64,000 nt of DNA, taken from positions 434,001 through 498,000 of the forward strand of contig JAYQSQ010000001.1 of NCBI GenBank assembly GCA_038146985.1, read 5' to 3'. The translations under genes were made by a program, and so were the position numbers. Of the stretch, positions 52,307 to 59,921 are shown in pieces (the first letter of the stretch is position 1; each line of letters starts with the position of its first letter). The notes beneath the pieces were generated by a model. The model did no database searches. It saw only the letters and a list, made by a program, of their open reading frames with translations, and was not told the DNA's origin. This DNA is from JADHLJ01 sp038146985 (lineage in GTDB: Bacteria; Pseudomonadota; Alphaproteobacteria; Thalassobaculales; Thalassobaculaceae).

Positions 52307-52961
52307 CGGGGCGCCCTCTACCTGCCCCGTCTGCCGGGCGCCCGGTCCGGTTCACTTCATGACCATTGACGCCCAGGTCTACTGGCGATGCGGGGCCTGC
52401 GAGGCGACCTTCCTCGAACCCGGTCAGCGGATGAGCGTCGCGGACGAACGCGCGCATTATCTGACCCATGAGAACGATCCCGGTGATCCGGGTTACCGGC
52501 GTTTTCTCGCGAAACTGGCCGATCCGCTGTTGGTGCGGCTGGAGCCGGAATCAAGCGGTCTGGATTTCGGCTGCGGGCCGGGATCGGCGCTTGCGGCGAT
52601 GCTGAGGCAGGCGGGGCACCGGGTCGCGCTCTACGATCCTGCGTTCGAGCCCGATCCGGCAGTGCTTGAAAGGCGCTATGACTTCATCACCTGCACGGAA
52701 GTGGTCGAGCATCTGCATCAGCCCGCCGATGTGCTGGACCGGTTGGATGCTCTGCTGCTACCCGGTGGATGGCTCGGGATCATGACCTGCTTCCAGACTG
52801 ACGATACCCGGTTCGCCGGCTGGACCTACCGGCGGGAGCCGACGCATGTGGTGTTCTATCGCCAGGCGACCTTAGCCCGGATTGCCGAGATTCATGGCTG
52901 GCGGCCGGACTTCCCTGTCAAGGACGTAGCGCTGATGCGAAAGCCCGGAGACGGGTTCTGA
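52287..52961 (+). CDS. Class I SAM-dependent methyltransferase with N-terminal zinc-ribbon
   Basis: A 224-residue methyltransferase. The first 45 residues contain a CPVC ... CGAC pair resembling a treble-clef/zinc-ribbon, then the SAM motif LDFGCGPGSALAAMLRQAG, an acidic YDPAF and a CTEVVEHLHQP segment typical of the Methyltransf_23 group. The start is GTG at 52287, required to include the first CPVC and overlapping the SDR by 20 bases. Target molecule unknown. Downstream lies a run of palindromic repeats. Confidence 0.85.
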   Translation: MAPPACDGAPSTCPVCRAPGPVHFMTIDAQVYWRCGACEATFLEPGQRMSVADERAHYLTHENDPGDPGYRRFLAKLADPLLVRLEPESSGLDFGCGPGSALAAMLRQAGHRVALYDPAFEPDPAVLERRYDFITCTEVVEHLHQPADVLDRLDALLLPGGWLGIMTCFQTDDTRFAGWTYRREPTHVVFYRQATLARIAEIHGWRPDFPVKDVALMRKPGDGF

Positions 52962-52996
52962 CGGGAAGCCGGCCGAACGCTGCTTCATCGCAATAA

Positions 52997-53133
52997 CCGT
53001 CGCCCTGGCGCAAGGCAGGGCCTATCACGCGACCGTTCAGCTTCCATCGTTTTCCGTAACCGGCGAGGCACCCGTTACTGGCTCCCGTCACACGATGCCA
53101 TCGAGGCTTGGCCCTGCCTTGCGCCAGGGCGAT
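52997..53133. repeat. Palindromic intergenic element, family A copy 4
   Basis: GTCGCCCTGGCGCAAGGCAG at the left and CTGCCTTGCGCCAGGGCGAT at the right are almost perfectly complementary ends of a 137-base element; the interior differs from the other copies. Confidence 0.88.
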
Positions 53134-53165
53134 GGGGGACAGGGCCGCGGCTAACCCTTGTTTCC

Positions 53166-53323
53166 CGTCGCCCCAGCGGAAGCTGGGGCCCGTGGCAAAC
53201 GGGGTTGAGCTCCTGCTTTCGCAGGAGCGACGGTGAAAATGTTGCCATCTTTCACCGTCGCCCCAGCGGAAGCTGGGGCCCGCGGCAAACAGGGTTGATC
53301 TCCTGCTTTCGCAGGAGCGACGG
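53166..53323. repeat. Two tandem family C palindromes
   Basis: Copy 1 (53166-53233) and copy 2 (53255-53323) are almost identical 68-69-base units. Each begins CGTCGCCCCAGCGGAAGCTG and ends GCTTTCGCAGGAGCGACGG, giving complementary outer bases (CGTCGC/GCGACG) with two inner hairpins (CCCCAGC...GCTGGGG; CTCCTGC...GCAGGAG). They are direct repeats 21 bases apart. Confidence 0.85.
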
Positions 53324-53380
53324 GGACGGGCCAGGGTTGATTCAATGGCCCCAAGCGCTCCGGCCCCGCTCGCCTCTTGC

Positions 53381-53707
53381 TTACTTCACCGACGAGAAAC
53401 TCGTCGGGATCAGGATCTGGTTGTTGACCGAGGCGACAATGGCGCCGTCGGCTTCGGTTTCGGCGCGCTTCTTGTGCCATTCCGGATCGGCGGCGAAGGC
53501 GTCCCACTTTTTCTCGCGGTCGGCCAGCGATTCCCATTCCAGCATGTAATAGAGCGTCTGGTTGGACTCGCCGATGCCGGTGGTCCAGAAGCCGGCCTGC
53601 TTGATGCCGTGCTTGTCCCAGAGCTTCAGGGTGATGGTGTCGAACCGTTTCAGCAATGCCGGCAGCCGGCCCGGAACACAGTGATAGATGCGCAGTTCAT
53701 GAATCAT
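53381..53707 (-). CDS. NIPSNAP family protein
   Basis: A 108-residue dimeric alpha/beta barrel protein of the NIPSNAP/EthD-like type: MIHELRIYHCVPGRLPALLK at the start, then FWTTGIGESNQTLYYMLEWES and a DPEWHKKRAE segment. Function of the family is not established. The ATG at 53707 follows GAGGGAGA; the frame extends upstream but without coding character. It is divergent from the unrecognised 283-residue protein. Confidence 0.87.
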   Translation of the reverse strand: MIHELRIYHCVPGRLPALLKRFDTITLKLWDKHGIKQAGFWTTGIGESNQTLYYMLEWESLADREKKWDAFAADPEWHKKRAETEADGAIVASVNNQILIPTSFSSVK

Positions 53708-53912
53708 GGCGGGGTCTCCCTCGTGAGGTCTGTCCGTTTCGAGACTATGATGCCGAACCCCGGTCACGGAACGGCAAAATGCCTTGAGCGCGAACGGTAT
53801 CCCACCCATGGTTTTCCACAGATCAATTGCCTGGGCCTGGGTTTACCGGCTAAGATTTCAATCTCACATCATTTCGCGCGCCTTCGGCGCGACATCGGAA
53901 AGAGAGATCGCC

Positions 53913-54764
53913 ATGCGCTCGGACTACACGAAGATCGAGGCCGGTTCGGTATTCTTTGCCGTCTGGCACGAACAGTGGGACGCCAACATCCATCATCACG
54001 CCGACCAGGGAGTGATCATCCAGGTGCGCGGCGACGTGGACGGACGCGAGACCAACCTGCTCCAGTTCAACTGCTTCCATTCGGAACGCACCTACACCTA
54101 CGCGCCGGACGGTGAGGCCAAGATCTGCCAGATCGATCCGATCGCTGACGGCAATCCCTTCGGCTGGACCGCGAGGCAGATCCGCGAGCGGCTTCCGGCG
54201 ATGTTGACGCGCGGCGGGTTCGATGCCATCGCCAAGTCGCTGAACATGAAGAAGGTGGCCAAGGCCGCGGCCGAGGTCGAGAAGGCCGGCCGGGAGAAGT
54301 TCCAGAACAGCATCCAGCTCGTGAAGCACAAGCGCGGTGACTTCATGTACGAGGCGGGCAATATCCGCTTCGGCATCGAGATGCGCACCCTGGGCGATGA
54401 CGGCGGACTCGCCATCCACGTGCTTTCGGACCTCTGCGGCAGTCCGAGCCATGAATACTCCGAGGAAACCGAGATCCTCGCCTTCGACTGCTTCCGTTTG
54501 CAGCCGCACTACCATTATGGCCCGCGCAACAAGAACCTGCGCTACTACTGGGACAAGACGGTGGTGCCGGACACGCTTGAATGGACGCTGGACCTGATGA
54601 AGGCCGGCAAGCTGCGCGACATGATCGATGCCGCCGGCTATCCGGATGTGGCCCGCGACCTCGACTATGACCTGGTCCGCGCCGTTCTGCCGGATATCGA
54701 GGCCAAGGCCCGGGAACTGCAGCCGAAGAAGACCGGGACCGAGACGCTGCAAGCAGCGGAATAA
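53913..54764 (+). CDS. Unrecognised protein with two similar halves
   Basis: A 283-residue soluble protein I cannot assign to a characterised family. The two halves resemble one another: QGVIIQVRGDV, QFNCFHSERTYTYAPDG and TRGGFDAIAKSLN in the first match GLAIHVLSDLC, AFDCFRLQPHYHYGPRN and KAGKLRDMIDAAG in the second. A lysine/alanine-rich linker (KKVAKAAAEVEKAGREK) joins them. Each half has several His/Tyr residues (HHH; HYHYGP) that could bind metal. The ATG at 53913 follows GGAAAGAGAG. A hairpin follows its stop. No signal peptide. Confidence 0.85.
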   Translation: MRSDYTKIEAGSVFFAVWHEQWDANIHHHADQGVIIQVRGDVDGRETNLLQFNCFHSERTYTYAPDGEAKICQIDPIADGNPFGWTARQIRERLPAMLTRGGFDAIAKSLNMKKVAKAAAEVEKAGREKFQNSIQLVKHKRGDFMYEAGNIRFGIEMRTLGDDGGLAIHVLSDLCGSPSHEYSEETEILAFDCFRLQPHYHYGPRNKNLRYYWDKTVVPDTLEWTLDLMKAGKLRDMIDAAGYPDVARDLDYDLVRAVLPDIEAKARELQPKKTGTETLQAAE

Positions 54765-54780
54765 GGCGCCGCGCGGCGCG

Positions 54781-54826
54781 GGACAGTCGTTTTTAGGTTC
54801 GATATCGCTCGAACCTTTCACTGTCC
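54781..54826. terminator. Nested hairpin downstream of the two-module protein gene
   Basis: GGACAGT (54781-54787) pairs with ACTGTCC (54820-54826), and inside AGGTTCGA (54795-54802) pairs with TCGAACCT (54809-54816) over TATCGC. No T tract follows, so it may be an mRNA 3' end stabiliser or a protein site rather than a classical terminator. Confidence 0.5.
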
Positions 54827-54835
54827 GGTATCCCC

Positions 54836-54934
54836 GCCGTCGTCCTCTCGCAGGCGAGGACCTCGTGTAGACTGTCGGCCACGTTCGATTGTCGCTTCAC
54901 TAGCATGAGGTCCCCGCCTGAGCGGGGAGGACGA
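54836..54934. repeat. Palindromic intergenic element, family B copy 3
   Basis: CGCCGTCGTCCTCTCGCAGG at the left and CCGCCTGAGCGGGGAGGACG at the right form imperfect complementary ends, each with a small hairpin, 99 bases in total. It lies upstream of the Zn-dependent amidohydrolase. Confidence 0.75.
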
Positions 54935-55004
54935 TGTTTTTTGCGGATATCTAAAAAATCAGTGCTTGCACCAAGACATCCCTGACCTTCGGGAGGCCTC
55001 CCCA

Positions 55005-56252
55005 ATGACCCAGACGCGCCGGGACAATCTCAGGATCAACGAGGATCGTCTCTGGGCCTCGTTGATGGACGCGGCCAAGATCGGGCCTGGGGATCACGGC
55101 GGCAACCGCCGGCTGGCGCTGACGGACGAAGACAAGGCGATGCGCGACGTCTTCGTCGACTGGTGCGAGGCGGCCGGCTGTACCGTCACCGTCGACCAGG
55201 GCGGCAGTATCCGCGCCCGTTATGCCGGAACCGAGGATCTGCCGCCGGTGCTGATCGGCAGCCATCTGGACACCCAGGTCGCCGGCGGGCGCTTCGACGG
55301 TATTCTCGGCGTGCTGGCGGGGCTGGAGATCGTCCGCACTCTGCAGGAAGCGGGCATCCGGACGCGCCGACCCATCGAAGTGATGAACTGGAGCAACGAG
55401 GAGGGCGCGCGCTTCTCGCCGCCCATGGCCGCCTCGCGGGTGTTCTCGGGCGAGCACGATATCGCCTGGCTGCACGGCCTTACCGACGATGACGGCTTCA
55501 CCTTCGGCGGTGAGTTGGCGCGCATCGGCTATCTTGGCGGCGCCGACGCCGGGCCGCGCGATATCGATGCGTATTTCGAGCTGCATATCGAGCAGGGCCC
55601 GGAGATGGAAGCGGCGGGCATGCCGCTCGGCATCGTCACCGGCGGCTACACCGCCTACGGCCTGATCGTGAAGTTTCTCGGCACCACCGCGCATTCCGGA
55701 CCGACACCGATGGAGAAGCGCAGCAACGCCCTGGTCGGGGCGGCCAAGCTGATCGACGCGGTGAACGATATCGGCTGGAAGCACGCGCCGATCGGCAAAT
55801 CCACCTCGGCGCGGCTTGTGGTCTGGCCGAACAAACCCGGCATCCTGCCGAGCGAGGCCGAGGTGACCCTGGATGTGCGCCATGTCGATCCCGCCGTCAC
55901 CGAGGAAATGAAACTTGAGACCCATGCGGCCCTCACCAAGGCCGCATCCGAGGCCAGGGTCGGTTTCGAGATCGTCAGCGACTGGTATTTCGGCGATGTC
56001 GCCTTCGACGAGGATCTGACCACCCTGGTCCGGAAGGTTGCCGGCGATCTGGGCGTGCCCGCGATGGACATCCACAGCCAGGCGGGCCACGACGCCTATT
56101 GCGTTTCCGAGGTGGCGCCGGCGCTCCTGCTGTTCTGCCCTTGCGTCGACGGCATCACCCATAACGAGGCCGAGAACATCATTCCCGAGGATACCTGGCC
56201 GTCGGTCAACGTCCTGCTTCACGCGGTGCTGCGCCGGGCGGACCGAGCCTGA
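55005..56252 (+). CDS. Zn-dependent hydrolase (allantoate/N-carbamoyl-amino-acid amidohydrolase type)
   Basis: A 415-residue M20/M28-fold amidohydrolase of the hydantoinase/carbamoylase group. Metal ligand motifs are visible: GSHLDTQVAGGRFDGILG, NWSNEEGARF, ELHIEQGPEME and the late SQAGHDAYCV; the dimer-domain TTAHSGPTPMEKR is typical. Substrates in the family are N-carbamoyl amino acids, beta-ureidopropionate and allantoate. The ATG at 55005 follows GGGAGG. An alpha/beta hydrolase gene follows 82 bases later. Confidence 0.92.
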   Translation: MTQTRRDNLRINEDRLWASLMDAAKIGPGDHGGNRRLALTDEDKAMRDVFVDWCEAAGCTVTVDQGGSIRARYAGTEDLPPVLIGSHLDTQVAGGRFDGILGVLAGLEIVRTLQEAGIRTRRPIEVMNWSNEEGARFSPPMAASRVFSGEHDIAWLHGLTDDDGFTFGGELARIGYLGGADAGPRDIDAYFELHIEQGPEMEAAGMPLGIVTGGYTAYGLIVKFLGTTAHSGPTPMEKRSNALVGAAKLIDAVNDIGWKHAPIGKSTSARLVVWPNKPGILPSEAEVTLDVRHVDPAVTEEMKLETHAALTKAASEARVGFEIVSDWYFGDVAFDEDLTTLVRKVAGDLGVPAMDIHSQAGHDAYCVSEVAPALLLFCPCVDGITHNEAENIIPEDTWPSVNVLLHAVLRRADRA

Positions 56253-56334
56253 ATAGCGGGGCGCCGAGGCCGGTGTTCACCGGACGGCTCGGCGTGCTAA
56301 CAAGGCCGCCTCAAGTTCCGAGCAGATCCGGCCC

Positions 56335-57210
56335 ATGACGAAGCAGCCCTCTCCGCAAACCGTCCTCGACCAGCTTGAAGCCCGGTGTGTCCGTATCGAA
56401 AGCCCGTGCGGCGACGGTCACATGACATGGCGCGCCTGGAACCGAGGCCGGGACGAGCTTCCCATCATGGTTCTGCTGCACGGCGGGTTCGGCGGGTGGA
56501 ACCATTGGGTGCGTAACATTCCCGCGCTTGAGGACCGGTTCCGGATCATCGCCGCCGACCTTCCCGGGTGCGGCGATTCCGCCGAGGCACCGCGTCCCTA
56601 TACCGGCGAAAGCCTGGCGGCGATCCTTTCCGAAGGGATCGACACGGCGATTCCACGCGGCGAGGCGTATGATCTGGTCTCGTTTTCCTTCGGCGGAATT
56701 GTGTCGGGACTCATCGCCCATGCCCAAGCCCACCGCATCCGCAGCCTGACCCTGGTCGGCTCGCCGGTGCTGGGGCTGACCGGCACCGGGCCGGCGAACG
56801 ATCTGGTTGAAGTGCCGCGCGACCTGCCGCCGGAACAGTCGGCGGCGCTTTACCGGCGCAATCTGCGGAACCTGATGGTGCACGACCCCGCGGCGATCGA
56901 CGATCTCGCCATGACCCTGCACATGGCGAATATGGCCAAGGCACGTCTGCGGTCGCGTGGCATCGCCCGCACTTCGGTTCTGGCCGACAGTCTTGTGAAC
57001 CTGCCCTGCCGTCTCAACTGCATTTTCGGGGAATGCGACGTTACCCTGCATCCGGATCTTGCGGGCGTGCGCGACTATGTGCAGCGCATCCACCCCGACG
57101 TCGATTTCCGGGTCATCCCGAATGCAGGGCATTGGGTGCAGTTCGAGGCGCCGGAGGCATTCAACACGGCTCTTCGCGACGTGTTGACCCGGACCGGCGA
57201 TCTTGCCTGA
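56335..57210 (+). CDS. Alpha/beta-fold hydrolase
   Basis: A 291-residue alpha/beta hydrolase. The oxyanion segment is LLHGGFGGWNHWVRNIP, the nucleophile elbow is SFSFGG (Ser), and the catalytic His lies in NAGHWVQFEAPEAF; an Asp candidate is in FGECDVTLHPD. Substrate unknown. It is downstream of the carbamoylase-like gene in the same orientation, and a family B palindrome follows its stop. Members include C-C hydrolases and ester/amide hydrolases. Confidence 0.9.
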   Translation: MTKQPSPQTVLDQLEARCVRIESPCGDGHMTWRAWNRGRDELPIMVLLHGGFGGWNHWVRNIPALEDRFRIIAADLPGCGDSAEAPRPYTGESLAAILSEGIDTAIPRGEAYDLVSFSFGGIVSGLIAHAQAHRIRSLTLVGSPVLGLTGTGPANDLVEVPRDLPPEQSAALYRRNLRNLMVHDPAAIDDLAMTLHMANMAKARLRSRGIARTSVLADSLVNLPCRLNCIFGECDVTLHPDLAGVRDYVQRIHPDVDFRVIPNAGHWVQFEAPEAFNTALRDVLTRTGDLA

Positions 57211-57217
57211 CCTACAC

Positions 57218-57316
57218 CGCCGTCGCCCTCGCGAATGCGAGGGCCTCGCCGGATCGGAACGCGTGGGGATCGGATTGTCGCCACGGCCCCAGGTCCCCGC
57301 CTGCGCGGGGACGACC
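57218..57316. repeat. Palindromic intergenic element, family B copy 4
   Basis: CGCCGTCGCCCTCGCGAATG at the left and CCGCCTGCGCGGGGACGACC at the right are partly complementary ends with internal hairpins, 99 bases overall. It lies between the convergent 3' ends of the alpha/beta hydrolase and the peroxiredoxin-like gene. Confidence 0.75.
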
Positions 57317-57395
57317 GATATTCTTTAGCCAATGGCCCCGTATGGGGCACCAGGCCGGCCGTTCTGTCTCGTGCCGGCCGGCCCCCGTTCCGGAA

Positions 57396-57911
57396 CTAGG
57401 CCAGCGTTCCCCGGATCGGATAGTCGTTTTTCTTGATGTGGGTGATCCCCCGGATGATCAGTTCCGGTTCCGGCCGCACGAAGGGCGCGTTGGAAACATC
57501 GACGATATGCGCCTGGCCTTTCTCGTTGACCACGAACAGGCCCGGCTCCGGGAAGGGGCGGTCGGTTTCCGTCGGGCGCGGGTCGGAGATGTAGAGACCC
57601 ATGGCCCGCATCTGCTCGACCGAAAGATCGTGCGCCACCGGGAGTTTGAGACCGACCTCGTCGGCGAAGCTTTTCGCCTTCTCGGCGTTGTCGCCGGAAA
57701 CGAACACGATATCGGTGCCAAGCGCGTCGAACTGCTCCTTCAGGGCTTCGACCTTGGCGGTGTAGTTCTTGCAGATCGGGCAATGCAGGCCGCGGTAGAC
57801 GATAACCATCTGCCAGCGGTCCTTGGCACCGCCGATTTTGACCTGGCCGCCGCCGACGGCGGGCAGGGTGATCTCCGGCATGGCGCCGCCGGCGGTAAGC
57901 TTCTCTGACAT
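57396..57911 (-). CDS. Peroxiredoxin-like (AhpC/TSA family) protein
   Basis: A 171-residue thioredoxin-fold protein. YRGLHCPICKNYT holds a CxxC in the peroxidatic position, followed by KEQFDALGTDIVFVSGDNAEK and PFPEPGLFVVNEKGQ. Classical peroxiredoxins have PxxxTxxC; this variant with CPIC belongs to the redoxin-domain subgroup of unclear activity. The ATG at 57911 begins MSEKLTAGGAMPEITLPAVG; a start at 57992 is unlikely. It is divergent from phaZ across 239 bases that contain no gene. Confidence 0.88.
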   Translation of the reverse strand: MSEKLTAGGAMPEITLPAVGGGQVKIGGAKDRWQMVIVYRGLHCPICKNYTAKVEALKEQFDALGTDIVFVSGDNAEKAKSFADEVGLKLPVAHDLSVEQMRAMGLYISDPRPTETDRPFPEPGLFVVNEKGQAHIVDVSNAPFVRPEPELIIRGITHIKKNDYPIRGTLA

Positions 57912-58150
57912 GGTGTTCACTCCGGTTGGGGATGCGAGGGCGGCACTTTGATGAGACTCGCGAAACAGGGCAAGGAACGACACTGTTTCCAAAACCGCGA
58001 TAACGCGTTTGTCATACGGCGAGGCGGGATTTCCGACCCGCCGTCAGGACGGATACGCGGGCCCAACTTGCGGCAGGTTACGGAAAAGTCTTGTTTTTCC
58101 GGAAGAAAGAGGGTCCCCTTGACGGGCTCTGACCCATCTAGAGGCCCGCC

Positions 58151-59371
58151 TTGCTGTATAATCTCTACGACTCCAACCGATCGATGCTGACGCCCTTGCG
58201 CGCGGCGGCGCGGTCAAGCCTGGCGATTTCGAAGAACCCAATGCTCTCGGTATTCAACGACGTGGTCGGACGCAGTTCCGAGGCGGCCCTGGAAGTGGTC
58301 GAGGGGATGCTGCAGCGCCGGGGCAAGCCCGAATGGCATATCAAGGCGACGACGGTCAACGGCGCGCGGGTTCGGGTAACCGAACAAGTGGTCCTGCAAA
58401 AACCCTTCGGGGATCTGCTGAGGTTTCGCCGACAGGGAACCCACGACGACCCCAAGGTGCTGATCGTCGCGCCGATGTCCGGCCATTTCGCGACCTTGCT
58501 GCGCGATACGGTGCGGGGGCTGATCCCGAACCATGACGTCTACATCACCGATTGGAAGGATGCGGCGCGGGTTCCGCTGCTCGAAGGCGGGTTCGACGTC
58601 GATGAATACATCGACTATCTCGTTGAATTCATGAGAAAACTAGGTCCGGACTTTCACGTCATCGCGGTTTGCCAGCCGGCCCCTTTGACCATTGCCGCAG
58701 TGTCGCTGCTGGCCCAGTGGGACGATCCGGCGCAGCCGAAAACCATGACCCTCATGGGCGGACCGATCGATACCGCGGCCGCACCCACCGCGCCGACGGA
58801 ACTGGCGAACCAAAGGTCGATGAGCTGGTTCGAGAACCATTGCATCACCACGGTGCCGACGACCTATCCGGCGGCGCACCGGCGGGTCTATCCCGGCTTC
58901 CTCCAGCTTGGCGCCTTCATTGCGATGAATGCCGACCGGCATCTGAACGCGCATCTCAGAATGTTCCGCCATCTGGTCGAGGGCGACGGTGAATCCATCG
59001 CCGCGCACCGGCGCTTCTATGACGAGTACATGTCGGTCATGGACATCACCGCCGACTTCTATCTGCAGACGTTGCAGCGGGTGTTCCGGGAACGCTGGAT
59101 CGCCACCGGACAGTTCGTCTGGCGCGGCGAATCGGTGAACCCTTCGGCGATCAAACGTACGGCACTGCTGACGGTGGAGGGCGAGCTCGACGATATTTCC
59201 GCGCCCGGCCAGACCATCGCGGCGCATGTGATCTGCTCGGGAATTCCCGGCGACCGGCGGCGCAATCACCTGCAGCCCGGGGTCGGCCATTACGGCATAT
59301 TCAACGGCCGCCGGTGGCGCGAGCATATCGTGCCCGAAGTCTCGCGCTTCATCCGGGAGATGGCGAATTAG
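58151..59371 (+). CDS. phaZ: Intracellular poly(3-hydroxyalkanoate) depolymerase PhaZ
   Basis: PhaZ mobilises intracellular polyhydroxybutyrate granules. The 406-residue protein begins MLYNLYDSNRSMLTPLR, the usual family start, which requires the TTG at 58151 with GAGG just upstream. The catalytic Cys lies in VCQPAPLTIAAVSLLAQ, the Asp in VEGELDDISAPGQT and the His in PGVGHYGIFNGRRWR. Middle region ADRHLNAHLRMFRHL is conserved as well. It shows that the organism stores PHA. A phosphatase gene begins close to its stop. Confidence 0.93.
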   Translation: MLYNLYDSNRSMLTPLRAAARSSLAISKNPMLSVFNDVVGRSSEAALEVVEGMLQRRGKPEWHIKATTVNGARVRVTEQVVLQKPFGDLLRFRRQGTHDDPKVLIVAPMSGHFATLLRDTVRGLIPNHDVYITDWKDAARVPLLEGGFDVDEYIDYLVEFMRKLGPDFHVIAVCQPAPLTIAAVSLLAQWDDPAQPKTMTLMGGPIDTAAAPTAPTELANQRSMSWFENHCITTVPTTYPAAHRRVYPGFLQLGAFIAMNADRHLNAHLRMFRHLVEGDGESIAAHRRFYDEYMSVMDITADFYLQTLQRVFRERWIATGQFVWRGESVNPSAIKRTALLTVEGELDDISAPGQTIAAHVICSGIPGDRRRNHLQPGVGHYGIFNGRRWREHIVPEVSRFIREMAN

Positions 59372-59384
59372 CTTTTCCATCGAT

Positions 59385-59843
59385 GTGATCGCCACATCGG
59401 CGTTTCCGGGAAAGCTGGCCTTCGGGCCGATACCGCGCGGGCCCGAGGATGTGCGTGCCGTCGTGGGCTGGGGCGCTGACCTGATGGTCTCCCTCGTTAC
59501 AACAGCGGACATGGCGCGGCGGGATGTGTCCGCGCTGCCAAACTGGATCAAAGATGCGGGGTTGAACTGGCTGCATCTTCCGATTGAGGATTATCACGCT
59601 CCGGATTCGGCTTTCGATGCCGCCTGGCGGCGCGGCCATGGCGAAAAAATTCTCGATCTGCTGCGAAGCGGCGGCAAGGTCTTCGTGCATTGCGCCGGCG
59701 GTCTCGGGCGCAGCGGGACCATCGTCGCGCGGATTCTGATAGAGGCCGGCGTTTCGGTGGACGATGCCGTCGCGATGACCAGGAAAACCAGACCTGGTGC
59801 GATTGAAACACCAGATCAGGAGGCGTATCTCAAAAACCTATAA
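59385..59843 (+). CDS. Dual-specificity / tyrosine phosphatase-like protein
   Basis: A protein of about 152 residues with the phosphatase signature VHCAGGLGRSG (HC-x5-R-S) and an acid loop region PIEDYHAPD about 40 residues before it, plus the tail TRPGAIETPDQEAYL. The annotated start is a GTG at 59385, but the family-like N terminus (reading SFSIDVIATSAFPG) extends upstream to an ATT at 59367, so translation may begin there and overlap phaZ. Role unknown. Its 3' end is followed by a short AT-rich stretch. Confidence 0.82.
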   Translation: MIATSAFPGKLAFGPIPRGPEDVRAVVGWGADLMVSLVTTADMARRDVSALPNWIKDAGLNWLHLPIEDYHAPDSAFDAAWRRGHGEKILDLLRSGGKVFVHCAGGLGRSGTIVARILIEAGVSVDDAVAMTRKTRPGAIETPDQEAYLKNL

Positions 59844-59921
59844 ATTATTATGAACAGTATATTAGAAAAGAATTTTCATCTAACTTCTTAGGAAGAAACG
59901 ATCCCGTGCCGTTGGCGCGGC

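Larger units (their letters stand above)
52962..53380. other. Repeat-rich intergenic block
   Basis: No gene is supported in these 419 bases. They hold one family A palindrome (52997-53133) and two tandem family C palindromes (53166-53323). Convergent genes flank the block. Confidence 0.6.
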
